Shown in pieces: positions 20,951 to 34,000 of a stretch of DNA of 64,000 nucleotides. Made by a program: the position numbers and the translations under genes. The notes under the pieces were generated by a model. It was not told the origin of the DNA. It was given only the letters and a program-made list of their open reading frames with translations, and made no database searches. The stretch's first letter is position 1; each line of letters opens with the position of its first letter. This stretch comes from Tubulanus polymorphus (lineage: Eukaryota > Nemertea > Palaeonemertea > Tubulaniformes > Tubulanidae): contig NC_134033.1 in assembly GCF_964204645.1 (NCBI RefSeq), positions 2,477,631 through 2,541,630 on the forward strand. The letters run 5' to 3'.

Positions 20951-22376
20951 ATTCGAAGCTGGGCGCAGTTTCGCAACTGTAGAAACAACGACTGTAAAAC
21001 TTTTTCCAGATTTCAATGAATTCATCGTGGATTACGAAACGGACACCGTATTCTGATTGTACTTAATTCTATCATGTGGGATACTGCTGAGAAATGGTTC
21101 TTACTGCTGGCTTTTTAAATTTACAAAACTTTTGGCGGAAATTTCGGTTATTACCGACACAAAGGGTGCGTTCACTTTGTCAAGAGTCGCAACACGTGGC
21201 TTGAAGATCGCATTCCTGATTCACTACCAATATTTACCAAATCCCTATTAAACAGCATTTTATACACAGACATTCTTATTTCTACTTTTTTGTCTATGGT
21301 TCTCATCTACCAATATCTTTTTTTTCTATTTTAGAATAGGGATTGACCCTATTGTTTATTCGATTGGTTTAATTCAACTTAGTTTCTTTATTTCGTACCG
21401 AGGAGTACAAAGCTCATTGAGCCGGAAAAACACACGATATTTACGACGCATACAACACGCGAGACGTAAGAAAAATAATATTATTCAGTATTTGTATCAA
21501 TATATATAGAAAATAACACCAAACTGATTGGATTTTGATTGGTAGATTTGTTTTGATTTTTTTTTTTGATTTTGTGTCCATTACAAACCCGTCACACCTG
21601 CCGGGTGCGAAACAGGGAGTTAGATTTTGAAATCGGAAATCGAAGTACGGATATAGTTGTGGAGGGGCGGTTGTGAAAATCAAACCTACAGATGGCGCTC
21701 GATCAAATCCAATACAAACGAACGCTATGGTTTGATGATATATCATTCATTTATTCGGTAGATAATTGAATAAGGGGACGGTCACGCGACAGATTGCGTT
21801 TCAGACGGTTGACCTTCAGAGCCAATTCGAGGTCGCAACCGAATTACTGAATAGGCCTACAACACTTGATGCAAACACGTTTTGATTGATCAATATTTCA
21901 ATTTAATCAGACGATTATTTGAAAAAGAATATTAGCAAATAAAAAAGACATATCTAATAATCGAAATGATAATCAAAAAACTAATTTGGTGGTAGGTTAA
22001 GACTAGGCCCGCGGACTAGCACCACGCGGATTCGTCTGCTTTAAACACCGTGCTCCTGCCACTATAGGGACCACGACCCCAACATTGAAAAAACTATAGC
22101 ACCAAAGAAAAGGACCAGCCTCGTAGTTGAGTTCAACCACAACAACATATATACCATGCACGTTTCAGTATTATAAATACAAACACGAAATATAAAAGAT
22201 TTCAAAAAGTTACTTTTGCTTTTACATATTCAAACATTCTTAGCACAGGGATGAATGAGATGATGCAAGATCCTGAAATTTTAACATTATTTCATTTAAC
22301 ATTATTTTCCACTTATTCACATAAGAAAACTCTTTCATACCAAAAACAGAATTTTTTTCACACACGATCTATCAAA

Positions 22377-22565
22377 AGGGACATACATTCAACCCCCGAT
22401 ATACTGCGCCCACATCGGTGCAGAACGGTTTTGGCGGTATAGAGAGTATGGCGGTATATCGGGGGTGTTTTACTATGTATTTGTATAGAGATGTACATTG
22501 AGAAAACCTGGCGGTAGGCGCGGGGGTGGCGGTATATGGGAGGGCGGTATATCGGGGGTTCGCTG
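22377..22565. repeat. GGCGGTATATCGGGGGT repeat cluster
   Basis: The word GGCGGTATATCGGGGG occurs in direct orientation at about 22453 and 22541, with further partial copies. It is inverted at about 22391 (CCCCCGATATACTGCGCC). This looks like transposon terminal-repeat debris. Confidence 0.6.
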
Positions 22566-23214
22566 TATACCTAACGCGATCTCTTCAATTTCGATGTGGT
22601 TAAAGATTTGCATAGTTTACGTTTAAGACACTCACTGATTCAAATTTGACCTGTAATTAGGGTATACAAATCAACGACTGACACAAGACTATGAACGTGT
22701 GCATGTTCTATGAACCATCCATAGGGTCAAGGCCAAGAGACAGAACAATATATACACAGCCTAATAAGGAAAACGACATCTCGAAAATTTCGGTTTCCAA
22801 GATGTTCATATTCTTAACAAAAGATTTCCAGAAATTTTCACGTTTTTGTTTCACATTTGTTCGCATCCCTGTTTTAGTGTAATGTCCACGGAAAATTCAC
22901 GTTATGAGACATTATTGAAAATCATCGGCAAGTTATGAGGCATTTATTAAAAATCATTGGCAAATTAAACCAATCCGATGAAGAAATCTCCATATTATTT
23001 TTTCTCTTGTGGAAAATAGATATTTTCTGATGCATTTAGAATGGATCTCGTTGAATAACGATAATAACGATAATTCTTTACTTATCACAATGAAAATAAT
23101 TATTATACATATATATTGAACTCTACAAAAGCATTTGATGATACCCGAGAAGCTACTCGAGTTTTTTTTTCAGTCAGTAGAAAAAGTACACGGCAGCAGG
23201 GTCCATGGGGCCAA

Positions 23215-23269
23215 GGTTTAAGCCCTAAATCGAATAGTAGTAGCGGGAACAATTTAGGGGCTCAAACCT
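23215..23269. repeat. Short foldback
   Basis: GGTTTAAGCCCTAAAT pairs imperfectly with ATTTAGGGGCTCAAACC across a loop of about 20 bp. Confidence 0.6.
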
Positions 23270-23824
23270 TTTTTCCGCCGCGATTTCTCGGTTTTAGTTC
23301 GTGCTGATTATAAAAATCTAAAGAATTCAAACCATTTTGAAAATGTTTTTGGCCCCGAATTGCGGCCGCATATCACATATTTGCTCGTAGCTAGGCTCAA
23401 TGCCACCCTGTACACCGGTTCAATGCGTCTTCGTCGAGATATGACCGACACTTTGGTGATAATCTCATCTTCAAGCGGGCGCATGAGCGACCGAAATGGA
23501 AATCTAAAAAAAAAGACAAAAACAGAAAATTTGAATGAAAGTTTTGTACGAGTTTGAATTCATGTATAATTTGCACGTCGATGTCAAATAAAGTATTTCC
23601 GTATGCAATGTGTTCTGATTGGTCGATTGAAGTTAAGATATCTGAAATTCTGGCCAATCGGAGTGGTGTTTGCATACTGAAAACATAGCTCTGATTGGCC
23701 GATTAACTGATAAACGGGTTCGATGCTGATGGACTAGATGTGCGAGTTGAGATTTGACTCCTTATAGTAAACCTAATAATAATATCAAAAATGAATTAAT
23801 CTAAACTTGGAGTTAACTTAAACT

Positions 23825-23935
23825 CACAACCCTGGACGCAGTTCCACATTGTGAGTTAGAGTTAACTCCTAGTTTGAATTAGTTCATTCTCAATGAGTTA
23901 ACTCCGAGTTAAATCTTCAACTCAGAACAGTGTAA
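23825..23935. repeat. AGTTCCACA-ended MITE-like repeat, second copy
   Basis: It begins GCAGTTCCACATTGTGAGTT and ends AACTCAGAACAGTGTAACTG, an imperfect inverted pair. The interior matches the element near 4211-4310 in part (AATTAGTTCATT, GAGTTAACTC). Confidence 0.5.
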
Positions 23936-24337
23936 CTGGGACCTTGGGAATTGGATCCCGTGGTTACACAGATTGGACACATCAGATTTAATCAAGTTAC
24001 GAACCGGTTTCAGACTCGCTATTTAACTTACTACGGATTACGACAGTATAACTGCTGTACTCTGTGGATTCCATAAGGCTCTGGTTCAACTAGGGGCCTG
24101 TCAATCTTCAGCTTTAAACAGAATGAAATTGATTTTGAAAACAAAACTGTAACTGTGCAGTAGGTATGTTTAAAGGTCAGTGAATTCATTATTGTCGAGC
24201 CAACTTTGGAAACGATATGATGAAATAAGATAAGGTGAAATAAAATAATATACAGGCTGAGTCTCTTGACTGGGACATACCACGAGGTCTAAGAATACAA
24301 TTACAACTACTGAATAACTTCACAAACTCAGTGATAT

Positions 24338-24795
24338 CACTGTAGAATTCGCCACCATAAACCCCCTATGACGTAATCACTGCAACTATCCACCTCAATA
24401 AACCCCCTATGACCTCATCACTGTGACTATTCACCTCCATAAACCCCCTATGATGTCCACAACGTAACTATGCACCTCAATAAACCCCATATGATATCAT
24501 CGCTGTAACTAATCACCTCCATAAACCCCCTACGACGTCATCAACGTAACTGTCCACCTCCATAAACCCCCTGGCCCTGACGTCATCACTGTGACTATCC
24601 ACCTCCATAAATCCCCTATGATGTCCACAACGTAACTATGCACCTCAATAAACCCCATATGATATCATCGCTGTAACTAATCACCTCCATAAACCCCCTA
24701 CGACGTCATCAACGTAACTATCCACCTCAATAAACCCCCTGGCCCTGACGTCATCACTGTGACTATCCACCTCCATAAATCCCCTATGACATCAT
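24338..24795. repeat. Tandem repeat with CCATAAACCCCCTATGA and CRE words
   Basis: About ten units of 46-60 bp carry CACCTCCATAAACCCCCTAT followed by GACGTCATCACTGTAACTAT or a variant. Two units contain a perfect TGACGTCA palindrome (about 24577 and 24747). A longer block repeats, since the segment at 24490-24600 resembles 24670-24770. The array sits just downstream of the last mucin exon. Confidence 0.85.
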
Positions 24796-24884
24796 CACTT
24801 GAATTGGTCACATACAAATTGGCTATTTACCGTTCACCCTATCTTTACGACGTTGCCAGTATTTGTATTTGGCATGAAACTCGA

Positions 24885-25034
24885 TTAGATAGAAGCGCCA
24901 CCTACCGTGGGAAATGTTGGCAAGCTGGCAAGGTTAAGGTCGAAATATCCGTTGGTCTCGTCGTCTACGAAATCCACCGAACCATAACGAGGCGGCGCCG
25001 AAATAGCCTCGCTTTCATCGAAGGAAGGAGATAT
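24885..25034 (-). CDS. Mucin last exon: cytoplasmic tail end
   Basis: Phase-0 exon of 49 residues plus stop, acceptor TGCACAG. It is acidic and Ser-rich, with two tyrosine signals of the Y-x-x-hydrophobic type (YGSV and YFDL) that in other membrane proteins can bind adaptors for endocytosis. Confidence 0.75.
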   Translation of the reverse strand: MSPSFDESEAISAPPRYGSVDFVDDETNGYFDLNLASLPTFPTVGGASI

Positions 25035-28000
25035 CTGTGCAGACGAAAAGAAAACAATATATTCTGTATTTTCGAATCCTTTCTTTGTGTTAATGCCAAT
25101 ATTCTCCGAATTCGGAATGTTTTTCAATGACTTTTGTATACGGTCCCGCATGTATGTTACGGTGGTAAACCGCCATCTTATTTTCACTGTAGATAACGTT
25201 ACGATTAAGCCTGCCTAGAATTTTATTAAAAGTTAAAATGAATTGCTTGAATTGAATTTCCACTATGTATTTAGGATACACAATCCTATACGCCTTGTAA
25301 CGACGGAACCCCGGCCTTTGAAGTGTGTCACCGGCACACGCATTTAAGGAATCTTACCCCGTCCCCCCAACTACTTTGGGACGGTGCCGAATGTATATCT
25401 TCGTTGCTTAAAACATGTCCTCCTCGCGTCGACCCGACCGCCACTTCGCCGGTTGTCATTCGCCGCCGATTCTTCCGACTAAAATCAAGCGAAAAACATA
25501 AGTACATAATGTACCAAACATAGTAAACCTGTGATTGATGTGTACTACTTTGAGGAGGGTGTGGCCGAGTTGATTTGAGCGATCAAATCTGGGAAGCCAG
25601 TTCGTGGGTTCGACCCCCGTGCGTTATCGTAGCGTCCTCGGGCAAGACACTTATCTTCATTGCCTCTCTCTTCACCCACGAGTAGATGGGTCTGATAGAT
25701 GACTCCTAAGCGCTTAGTAGCTGCACGATGTTACTTTTCCTCATAGAGAGATGACTGATAAATGGTTATCGTTATAGGCTGGGGGTAATCATAAAAGATT
25801 TAATGGAAAGCAATGTTGAACGTTGAATCTCAGTGAAAAGGGCGCTATAGAAATTAAATTACTAAACTACTAAATCACTCAGTTTTCGAACCCATGAGCA
25901 CCACATTCTAATTGGTTTTATATTGGATGATCTTAAATTGGTCTCCGAAGCCATCGCTATGGAAGTAGTTGCTGAATTGCTAAACTCAATCCTCTTTCTT
26001 TTCATTTTCCAAATGTTTATCAACCTCAAAACTAAATTACGCAAAATTTTGATCCAGTAAAATGTAGAAGGAATTCGAAAATGTTTGAGTTCTTTTCGAA
26101 TTTCAAGTTTAAAAGTACGTACAAATTATTGACGCGATATCTACTCACATGTCGTCGATCGAAAAGAGACGCGACTGACGTCTCATACAACACAGTAATA
26201 TTACCGCTATAACGATAAACAATATAAGACACCCGGCCAATGACAGGCCGATGATCACGCCAACTGTCGACGCGCTTCCGAACAGCGTCGCGCTCGTTTC
26301 ACAACGCGTACCGGAATAGCCATCCGAACAACTGGAAAAACGAAATTAGAAATTATCGAATCTAGATATGATGATTGTATGTACTCGGTATAGAATTATC
26401 ATTTCGAAATAATGCGGCGACTAATGCCTGAATTGCTTACACGAATATGGCAAAAAGAAATGCAATAAAGATGAAACAAATCAGTGTTGTATGAAATTGC
26501 CAGAAACCTCCAATAAACGGTGATTCGGCAATTAGGTGAAATGCTTTCTTTTAAGGATAGTCTTCAAATAAAGACAAATGGCACTTTGGAGGTTAACTTG
26601 AAATTTACGAGCTTTCGCTACTAATGTATAGATTAGCTTCATCGGATAAATGACGAAGCTGATATTCACTATAAGTAGCGAAATCTCATACTTTGAATGA
26701 ATCTAATTAACCTTTGAAGTACTATTTGTCTTAACTTTTACTGATTCGAACCCGCGTTAACACTGCTTCTCAACACATCGCCTCACATACCTGCAGACGG
26801 GCGTATTGTTTGTTATCTGGCATATTCCGTTGTTTCCACACTTGAAGTCGAGGCACTTTGACCGACAGAGCGCTCGAAACGTCCCCGGAGTCGTTACGAA
26901 ACAGTTGTAGCCGTACGGACATATATCGATGACGGCACACGGCTGAGCTTGACTCGCCAAACCTGCAACGAATGTTGGTATATTCTTCAATTTTTTAGAT
27001 CCGAGATATTTTCAGCCACACGTTTATTCGATGCGGTAACGTAAAAAACGCCGCATTCAGACATGGCACACTCGGACGCACACAAACAAAAGTGGATAGT
27101 TTTCCCAGATAAAGTCTTTTTTATGTTTAAACGAAAAATGAATTCATGAAAATTTGTGGATTGCCTACAGTAATTTCTGGCAGACGCCGGCACCGCTACC
27201 GATAAAGATTTCAAACTAGGTTAGCTTTATCAATAATATGATTGATATCATTATCAGAAATTTTCTTTTTTTGAGGGGGAGGGGGTGCGGCCGAGACCCG
27301 CCACAATTCCCCTTGGATCTACCCTTACAGTGCCCTAAGACGCGACAGCAACAAAGTCAACGGTCGGATCAACCTTAAAAGGGGGCTGGATCCATGTCAC
27401 AGAATGAAAACCGACCGAATATTGTCCAGGCTGACGTCAAAGCTACAGCATCCTGTATTGTGAACGTACCTAAATTCTGGTTAAGGTTCGCTTGGTAATT
27501 CAAGAAAAAGCCCGAAAGAGTAGCGTTCGGAACACCGAACAAGGGTTTTACGACGTTCACGTAGAACTGAGCGCCGGCGTTGTAAGTCGGGTCGGTCTGG
27601 GATTTCTGAGCTAAAACTTCGGCGTCGTACAAAACGTTGACGTCGACAATCGTGGAGCCGTTTCTGTAAAAAGAATTAGAAATTGAATGTTCGTCGAGGA
27701 AACCCGGAATTCATGTTGTTGCACTTGAACTACCGCTTGAACTTGAAAAATACACAAAATGGGGTACCCGCAGTGTTATTGTGGCAATCGAGGATTCCAC
27801 GTATGGCAGGCGAGGATCCGCCAGGTTCGCTAGTAGATGGTTGGTCGCCCCTGTTCGATTTCTACTACATCGCGATTAAAATTGAATTTCTCTCTCAAAT
27901 AAATTATGAAAACTAAACCCATATCCGAGGAATAAAATGATTGTATATTTTGTGGATGCTGCGATGATATATGGATCCGGGAGTCTAAAATCCAGTTCAA

Positions 28001-31000
28001 TGTTCATCGAAAATGAACTAATTTTGACAACGGGCGACCTTCTGCTCGTCACGCCATCTGGTGGCATACCCGGACTTGCGATTTATGTTGACAAAAAGTA
28101 AAAAACAATAACCTTAACGCTCTGTCCGTATTTGAAGCGTTAATAGAAGATAAATGAAAAATGATAACTAAGTTACAGGAAGTCAATCTTCCATCAAAGC
28201 AAGATGCTTTAACTCTTTGTGGGGAACAGGTTGCATAATACGATCTTAAGTATTCGAAAAACGTTCAAAATTTATTAGAAAAAAGCCTCAGACCTCAAAC
28301 CGATGATTCCGACGCCCTTGTAACCTAGGATATTTCGTGAGCTCAGCTTTTGTTCCAACTGAAAATGAGAGAGAAGAAAAGAAACAATCAAAATGAATCA
28401 TATACTCATCAAGGATGAAACGTGATGTATACTCGACAAGGATTTTAAGAGAAATATAATACTGACCGCTAGTTTGATTTTCCGCACAAACGCTTGATAT
28501 GCATTAGATTTAGGATTGTTGAAAGCTGGAATGAACGTCGTCAGTAGAGTAAGCGATATCTTTATCGGCAGCGTTTTGTTCACTGTAAAAAGCAAACGAT
28601 CAAAAAAAAGCACGATGTGAAAAAATAGTGATGTAAGAAAGCATTGATATTTCTCAAACGAAAAGAAAGATGTACTAACCAAAGTTGGGTATAGGGCTAG
28701 CGAGAGCTGTAGAAACGGTGTACACTTGTGAATGAGTTGTCAGGGATGCTGTTACAGTAGTCGCAGACGCATTATTGCCTGTAGTTCCACTTGTTGGTGG
28801 TACAGTACTGCCTGTTGTTCCACTAGTTGAAGATACAGTACTCCCTGTTGTTCCACTAGTTGGGGAAACAGTACTCCCTGTTGTTCCACTAGTTGGGGAA
28901 ACAGTACTGCCTGTTGTTCCACTAGTTGGGGAAACCGTACTCCCTGTTGTTCCACTAGTTGAGGACATCGTATTGCCTGATGTTCCAGTAGTTGAAGATA
29001 CAGTACTGCCTGCTGTTGCACTAGTTGAGGAAACAGTACTGCCTGTTGTTCCACTAGTTGAAGATACAGTACTGCCTGTTGTTCCACTAGTTGCGGACAC
29101 AGTACTGCCTGTTGTTCCACTAGTTGGTGATACAGTGCTGCCTGTTGTTCCACTAGTTGGTGATATAGTACTGCCTGCTGTTCCACTAGTTGATGACACA
29201 GTACTGCCTGCTGTTGCACTAGTTGAGGAAACAGTACTGCCTGTTGTTCCACTAGTTGAAGATACAGTACTGCCTGTTGTTCCACTAGTTGGTGATATAG
29301 TACTGCCTGCTGTTCCACTAGTTGAGGAAACAGTACTCCCTGTTGTTCCACTAGTTGGGGAAACAGTACTGCCTGTTGTTCCACTAGTTGGGGAAACAGT
29401 ACTCCCTGTTGTTCCACTAGTTGAGGACATCGTACTGCCTGATGTTCCAGTAGTTGAAGATACAGTACTGCCTGCAGTTGCACTAGTTGAGGAAACAGTA
29501 CTGCCTGATGTGCCACTAGTTGAGGACACAGTACTGCCTGTTGTTCCACTAGTTGAAGATACAGTACTGCCTGTTGTTCCACTAGTTGCGGACACAGTAC
29601 TGCCTGTTGTTCCACTAGTTGGTGATATAGTACTGCCTGCTGTTGCACTAGTTGAGGAAACAGTACTGCCTGTTGTTCCACTAGTTGAAGATACAGTACT
29701 GCCTGTTGTTCCACTAGTTGGTGATATAGTACTGCCTGCTGTTCCACTAGTTGAGGATACAATACTGCCTGTTGTTCCACTAGTTGGGGAAACAGTACTC
29801 CCTGTTGTTCCACTAGTTGGGGAAACAGTACTGCCTGTTGTTCCACTAGTTGGGGAAACAGTACTCCCTGTTATTCCACTAGTTGAGGATATCGTACTGC
29901 CTGATGTTCCAGTAGTTGAAGATACAGTACTGCCTGCTGTTGCACTAGTTGAGGAAACAGTACTGCCTGTTGTTCCACTAGTTGAAGATACAGTACTGCC
30001 TGTTGTTCCACTAGTTGCGGACACAGTACTGCCTGTTGTTCCACTAGTTGGTGATATAGTACTGCCTGCTGTTGCACTAGTTGAGGAAACAGTACTGCCT
30101 GTTGTTCCACTAGTTGAAGATACAGTACTGCCTGTTGTTCCACTAGTTGGTGATATAGCACTGCCTGCTGTTCCACTAGTTGAGGAAACAGTACTCCCAG
30201 TTGTTCCACTAGTTGCGGACACAGAACTGCCTGTTGTTCCACTAGTTGAGGATACAGTACTGCCTGTTGTTCCACTAGTTGAGGATACAGTACTGCCTGT
30301 TGTTGCACTAGTTGGGGACACAGTACTGCCTGTTGTTCCACTAGTTGAAGATACTGTACTGCCTGCTGTTCCACTAGTTGCGGACACAGTACTGCCTGTT
30401 GTTCCACTAGTTGGTGATATAGTACTGCCTGCTGTTGCACTAGTTGAGGAAACAGTACTGCCTGTTGTTCCACTAGTTGAAGATACAGTACTGCCTGTTG
30501 TTCCACTAGTTTGTGATATAGTACTGCCTGCTGTTCCACTAGTTGAGGAAAAAGTACTCCCTGTTGTTCCACTAGTTGGGGAAACAGTTCTGCCTGTTGT
30601 TCCACTAGTTGGGGAAACAGTACTCCCTGTTGTTCCACTAGTTGAGGACATCGTACTGCCTGATGTTCCAGTAGTTGAAGATACAGTACTGCCTGCAGTT
30701 GCACTAGTTGAGGAAACAGTACTGCCTGTTGTGCCACTAGTTGAGGACACAGTACTGCCTGTTGTTCCACTAGTTGAAGATACAGTACTGCCTGTTGTTC
30801 CACTAGTTGAAGATACAGTACTGCCTGTTGTTCCACTAGTTGAAGATACAGTACTGCCTGTTGTTCCACTAGTTGCGGACACAGTACTGCCTGTTGTTCC
30901 ACTAGTTGAAGACACAGTACTGCCTACTGTTGCACTAGTTGAGGAAACAGTACTGCCTGTTGTTCCACTAGTTGAGGACACAGTACTGCCTGTTGTTCCA

Positions 31001-34000
31001 CTAGTTGAAGATACAGTACTGCCTGTTGTTCCACTAGTTGCGGACACAGTACTGCCTGTTGTTCCACTAGTTGGTGATATAGTACTGCCTGCTGTTGCAC
31101 TAGTTGAGGAAACAGTACTGCCTGTTGTTCCACTAGTTGAAGATACAGTACTGCCTGTTGTTCCACTAGTTGGTGATATAGTACTGCCTGCTGTTCCACT
31201 AGTTGAGGATACAGTACTGCCTGTTGTTCCACTAGTTGGGGAAACAGTACTCCCTGTTGTTCCACTAGTTGGGGAAACAGTACTGCCTGTTGTTCCACTA
31301 GTTGGGGAAACAGTACTCCCTGTTATTCCACTAGTTGAGGACATCGTACTGCCTGATGTTCCAGTAGTTGGAGATACAGTACTGCCTGCTGTTGCACTAG
31401 TTGAGGAAACAGTACTGCCTGTTGTTCCACTAGTTGAAGATACAGTACTGCCTGTTGTTCCACTAGTTGCGGACACAGTACTGCCTGTTGTTCCACTAGT
31501 TGGTGATATAGTACTGCCTGCTGTTGCACTAGTTGAGGAAACAGTACTGCCTGTTGTTCCACTAGTTGAAGATACAGTACTGCCTGTTGTTCCACTAGTT
31601 GCGGACACAGTACTGCCTGTTGTTCCACTAGTTGAGGATACAGTACTGCCTGTTGTTCCACTAGTTGCGGACACAGAACTGCCTGTTGTTCCACTAGTTG
31701 AGGATACAGTACTGCCTGTTGTTCCACTAGTTGATGATAGAGTACTGCCTGCTGTTGCACTAGTTGAGGACACAGAACTGCCTGTTGTTGCACTAGTTGG
31801 GGACACAGTACTGCCTGTTGTTCCACTAGTTGAAGATACTGTACTGCCTGCTGTTGCACTAGTTGAGGACACAGTACTGCCTGTTGTTCCACTAGTTGAG
31901 GACACAGTACTGCCTGTTGTTCCAGTAGTTGAGGATACAGTACTGCCTATTGTTCCACTCGTTGATGATACAGTACTACCTGATCTTCCACTAGTTGAGG
32001 ACCCAGGACTGCCTGTTGTTCCACTAGTGAATGATACAGTACTGCCTGTTGTTCCACTAGTCGGGGACACAGTACCGCCGGTTGTTCTACTTGTTGGGGA
32101 CACTGTACTCCTTGATGATGTTGCACTAGTTGAGGATACAGGACTGCCTGTTGTTCCACTCGTTGATGATACAGTACTACCTGATCTTCCACTAGTTGAG
32201 GACCCAGGACTGCCTGATGTTCCACTAGTTGAAGACAAAGTACTGCCTGTTGTTCCACTAGTCGGGGACACAGTACCGCCGGTTGTTCTACTTGTTGGGG
32301 ACACTGTACTCCTTGATGATGTTGCACTAGTTGAGGATACAGGACTGCCTGTTGTTCCACTCGTTGATGATACAGTACTACCTGATCTTCCACTAGTTGA
32401 GGACCCAGGACTGCCTGATGTTCCACTAGTTGAGGACAAAGTACTGCCTGTTGTTCCACTAGTTGGGGATACAGTACTGCCTGATGTTCCACTAGTTGAG
32501 GATACAGTACTGCCTGATGTTCCACTAGTTGAGGACACAGTACTGCCGGTTGTTCTACTTGTTGGGGACACTGTACTCCTTGATGATGTTGCACTAGTTG
32601 AGGATACAGGACTGCCCATTGTTCCACTAGATGGAGATACAGTACTGCCTGTTGCTCCAGTAGTTGAGGACACAGTACTGCCTGTTGTTCCACTGGTTGG
32701 TGATACTGTGCTGCCTATTGTTCCACTAGTTGGGGACACAGTACTACCTGTTGATCCAGTAGTTGATGACACAGTACTGCCTGATGTTCCACTGGTTGAT
32801 GATACAGTACTGCCTGTTGCTACACTAGTAGCGGACACAGTACTGCCTGTTGTTCCACTGGTAAGTGATACAGTACTGCCTGTTGTTCCACTAGTTGACG
32901 ACACAGAACTGCCTGTTGTTCCACTGGTTGGTGATACAGTGCTGCCTATTGTTCCACTAGTTGGGGATACAGTACTGCCTGTTGTTCCACTAGTTGACGA
33001 CACAGAACTGCCTGTTGTTCCACTGGTTGGTGATACAGTGCTGCCTATTGTTCCACTAGTTGGGGATACAGTACTGCCTGTTGTTCCACTAGTTGACGAC
33101 ACAGAACTGCCTGTTGTTTCACTGGTTGGTGATACAGTGCTGCCTATTGTTCCTCTAGTTAAGGACACAGTACTACCTGTTGTTCCACTCGTTGAGGATA
33201 CAGTACTGCCTGTAGTTCCACTAGTTGAGGATACAGTACTCCTTGATGTTGCACTAGTTGAGGAGACAGTACTGCCTGTTATTCCACTAGTTGGGGACAC
33301 AGTACTGCCTGTTGTTCCACTAGTAGGGGACACAGTACTGCCTGTGGTTCCACTAGTTGAGGATACAGTACTGCCTGATGTTCCACTAGTTGGGGATACA
33401 GTACTGCCTGTGGTTCCACTAGTTGGGGACACAGTACCGCCGGTTGTACTACTGGTTGGGGACACAGTACTCCCTGATGTTGCACTAGTTGAGGATACAG
33501 TACTGCCTGATGTTCCACTAGTTGAGGAGAAAGTACTGCCTGATGTTCCACTAGTTGGGGAAACAGTACTGCCTGTTGCTCCACTAGTTAAGGACGCAGT
33601 ATTGCCTGTTGTTCCACTATTTGGGAAAACAGTACTGCCTGTTGTTCCACTAGTTGAAGACAAAGTACTGCCTGTTGTTCCACTGGTTGGTGATACAGTG
33701 CTTCCTTTTTTTCCACTAGTTGAGGACACAGAACTGCTGGTTGTTCCACTAGTTGGCGATACAGTGCTGCTTGATGTTCCACTTTTTGAGGAGACAGAAC
33801 CTCCAGTTGTTCCACTAGTGGAAGACACAGTACTGCCTGTTGTTCCACTAGTTGAGGACACAGTACTGCCTGCTCCACTAGTTGATGACACAATACTGCC
33901 TGTAGTTCCACTAGTTGAGGATACAGTACTGCCTGTTGTTCCACTAGGTGAGGACACAGTACTGCCTGTTGTTCCACTGGTTGGTGATACACTGCTGCCG

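Larger units (their letters stand above)
20951..24330. other. Intergenic, no gene supported
   Basis: AT-rich DNA with scattered repeats (listed separately). No coding exon, tRNA or rRNA could be supported. Confidence 0.45.

Noticed and set aside
20629-20988. Repeat frames LDPVPQLCGLN and VELDPELGSTHTT as proteins
   Set aside because: Produced by the 39-bp minisatellite, whose length is a multiple of three; no start context or signal.
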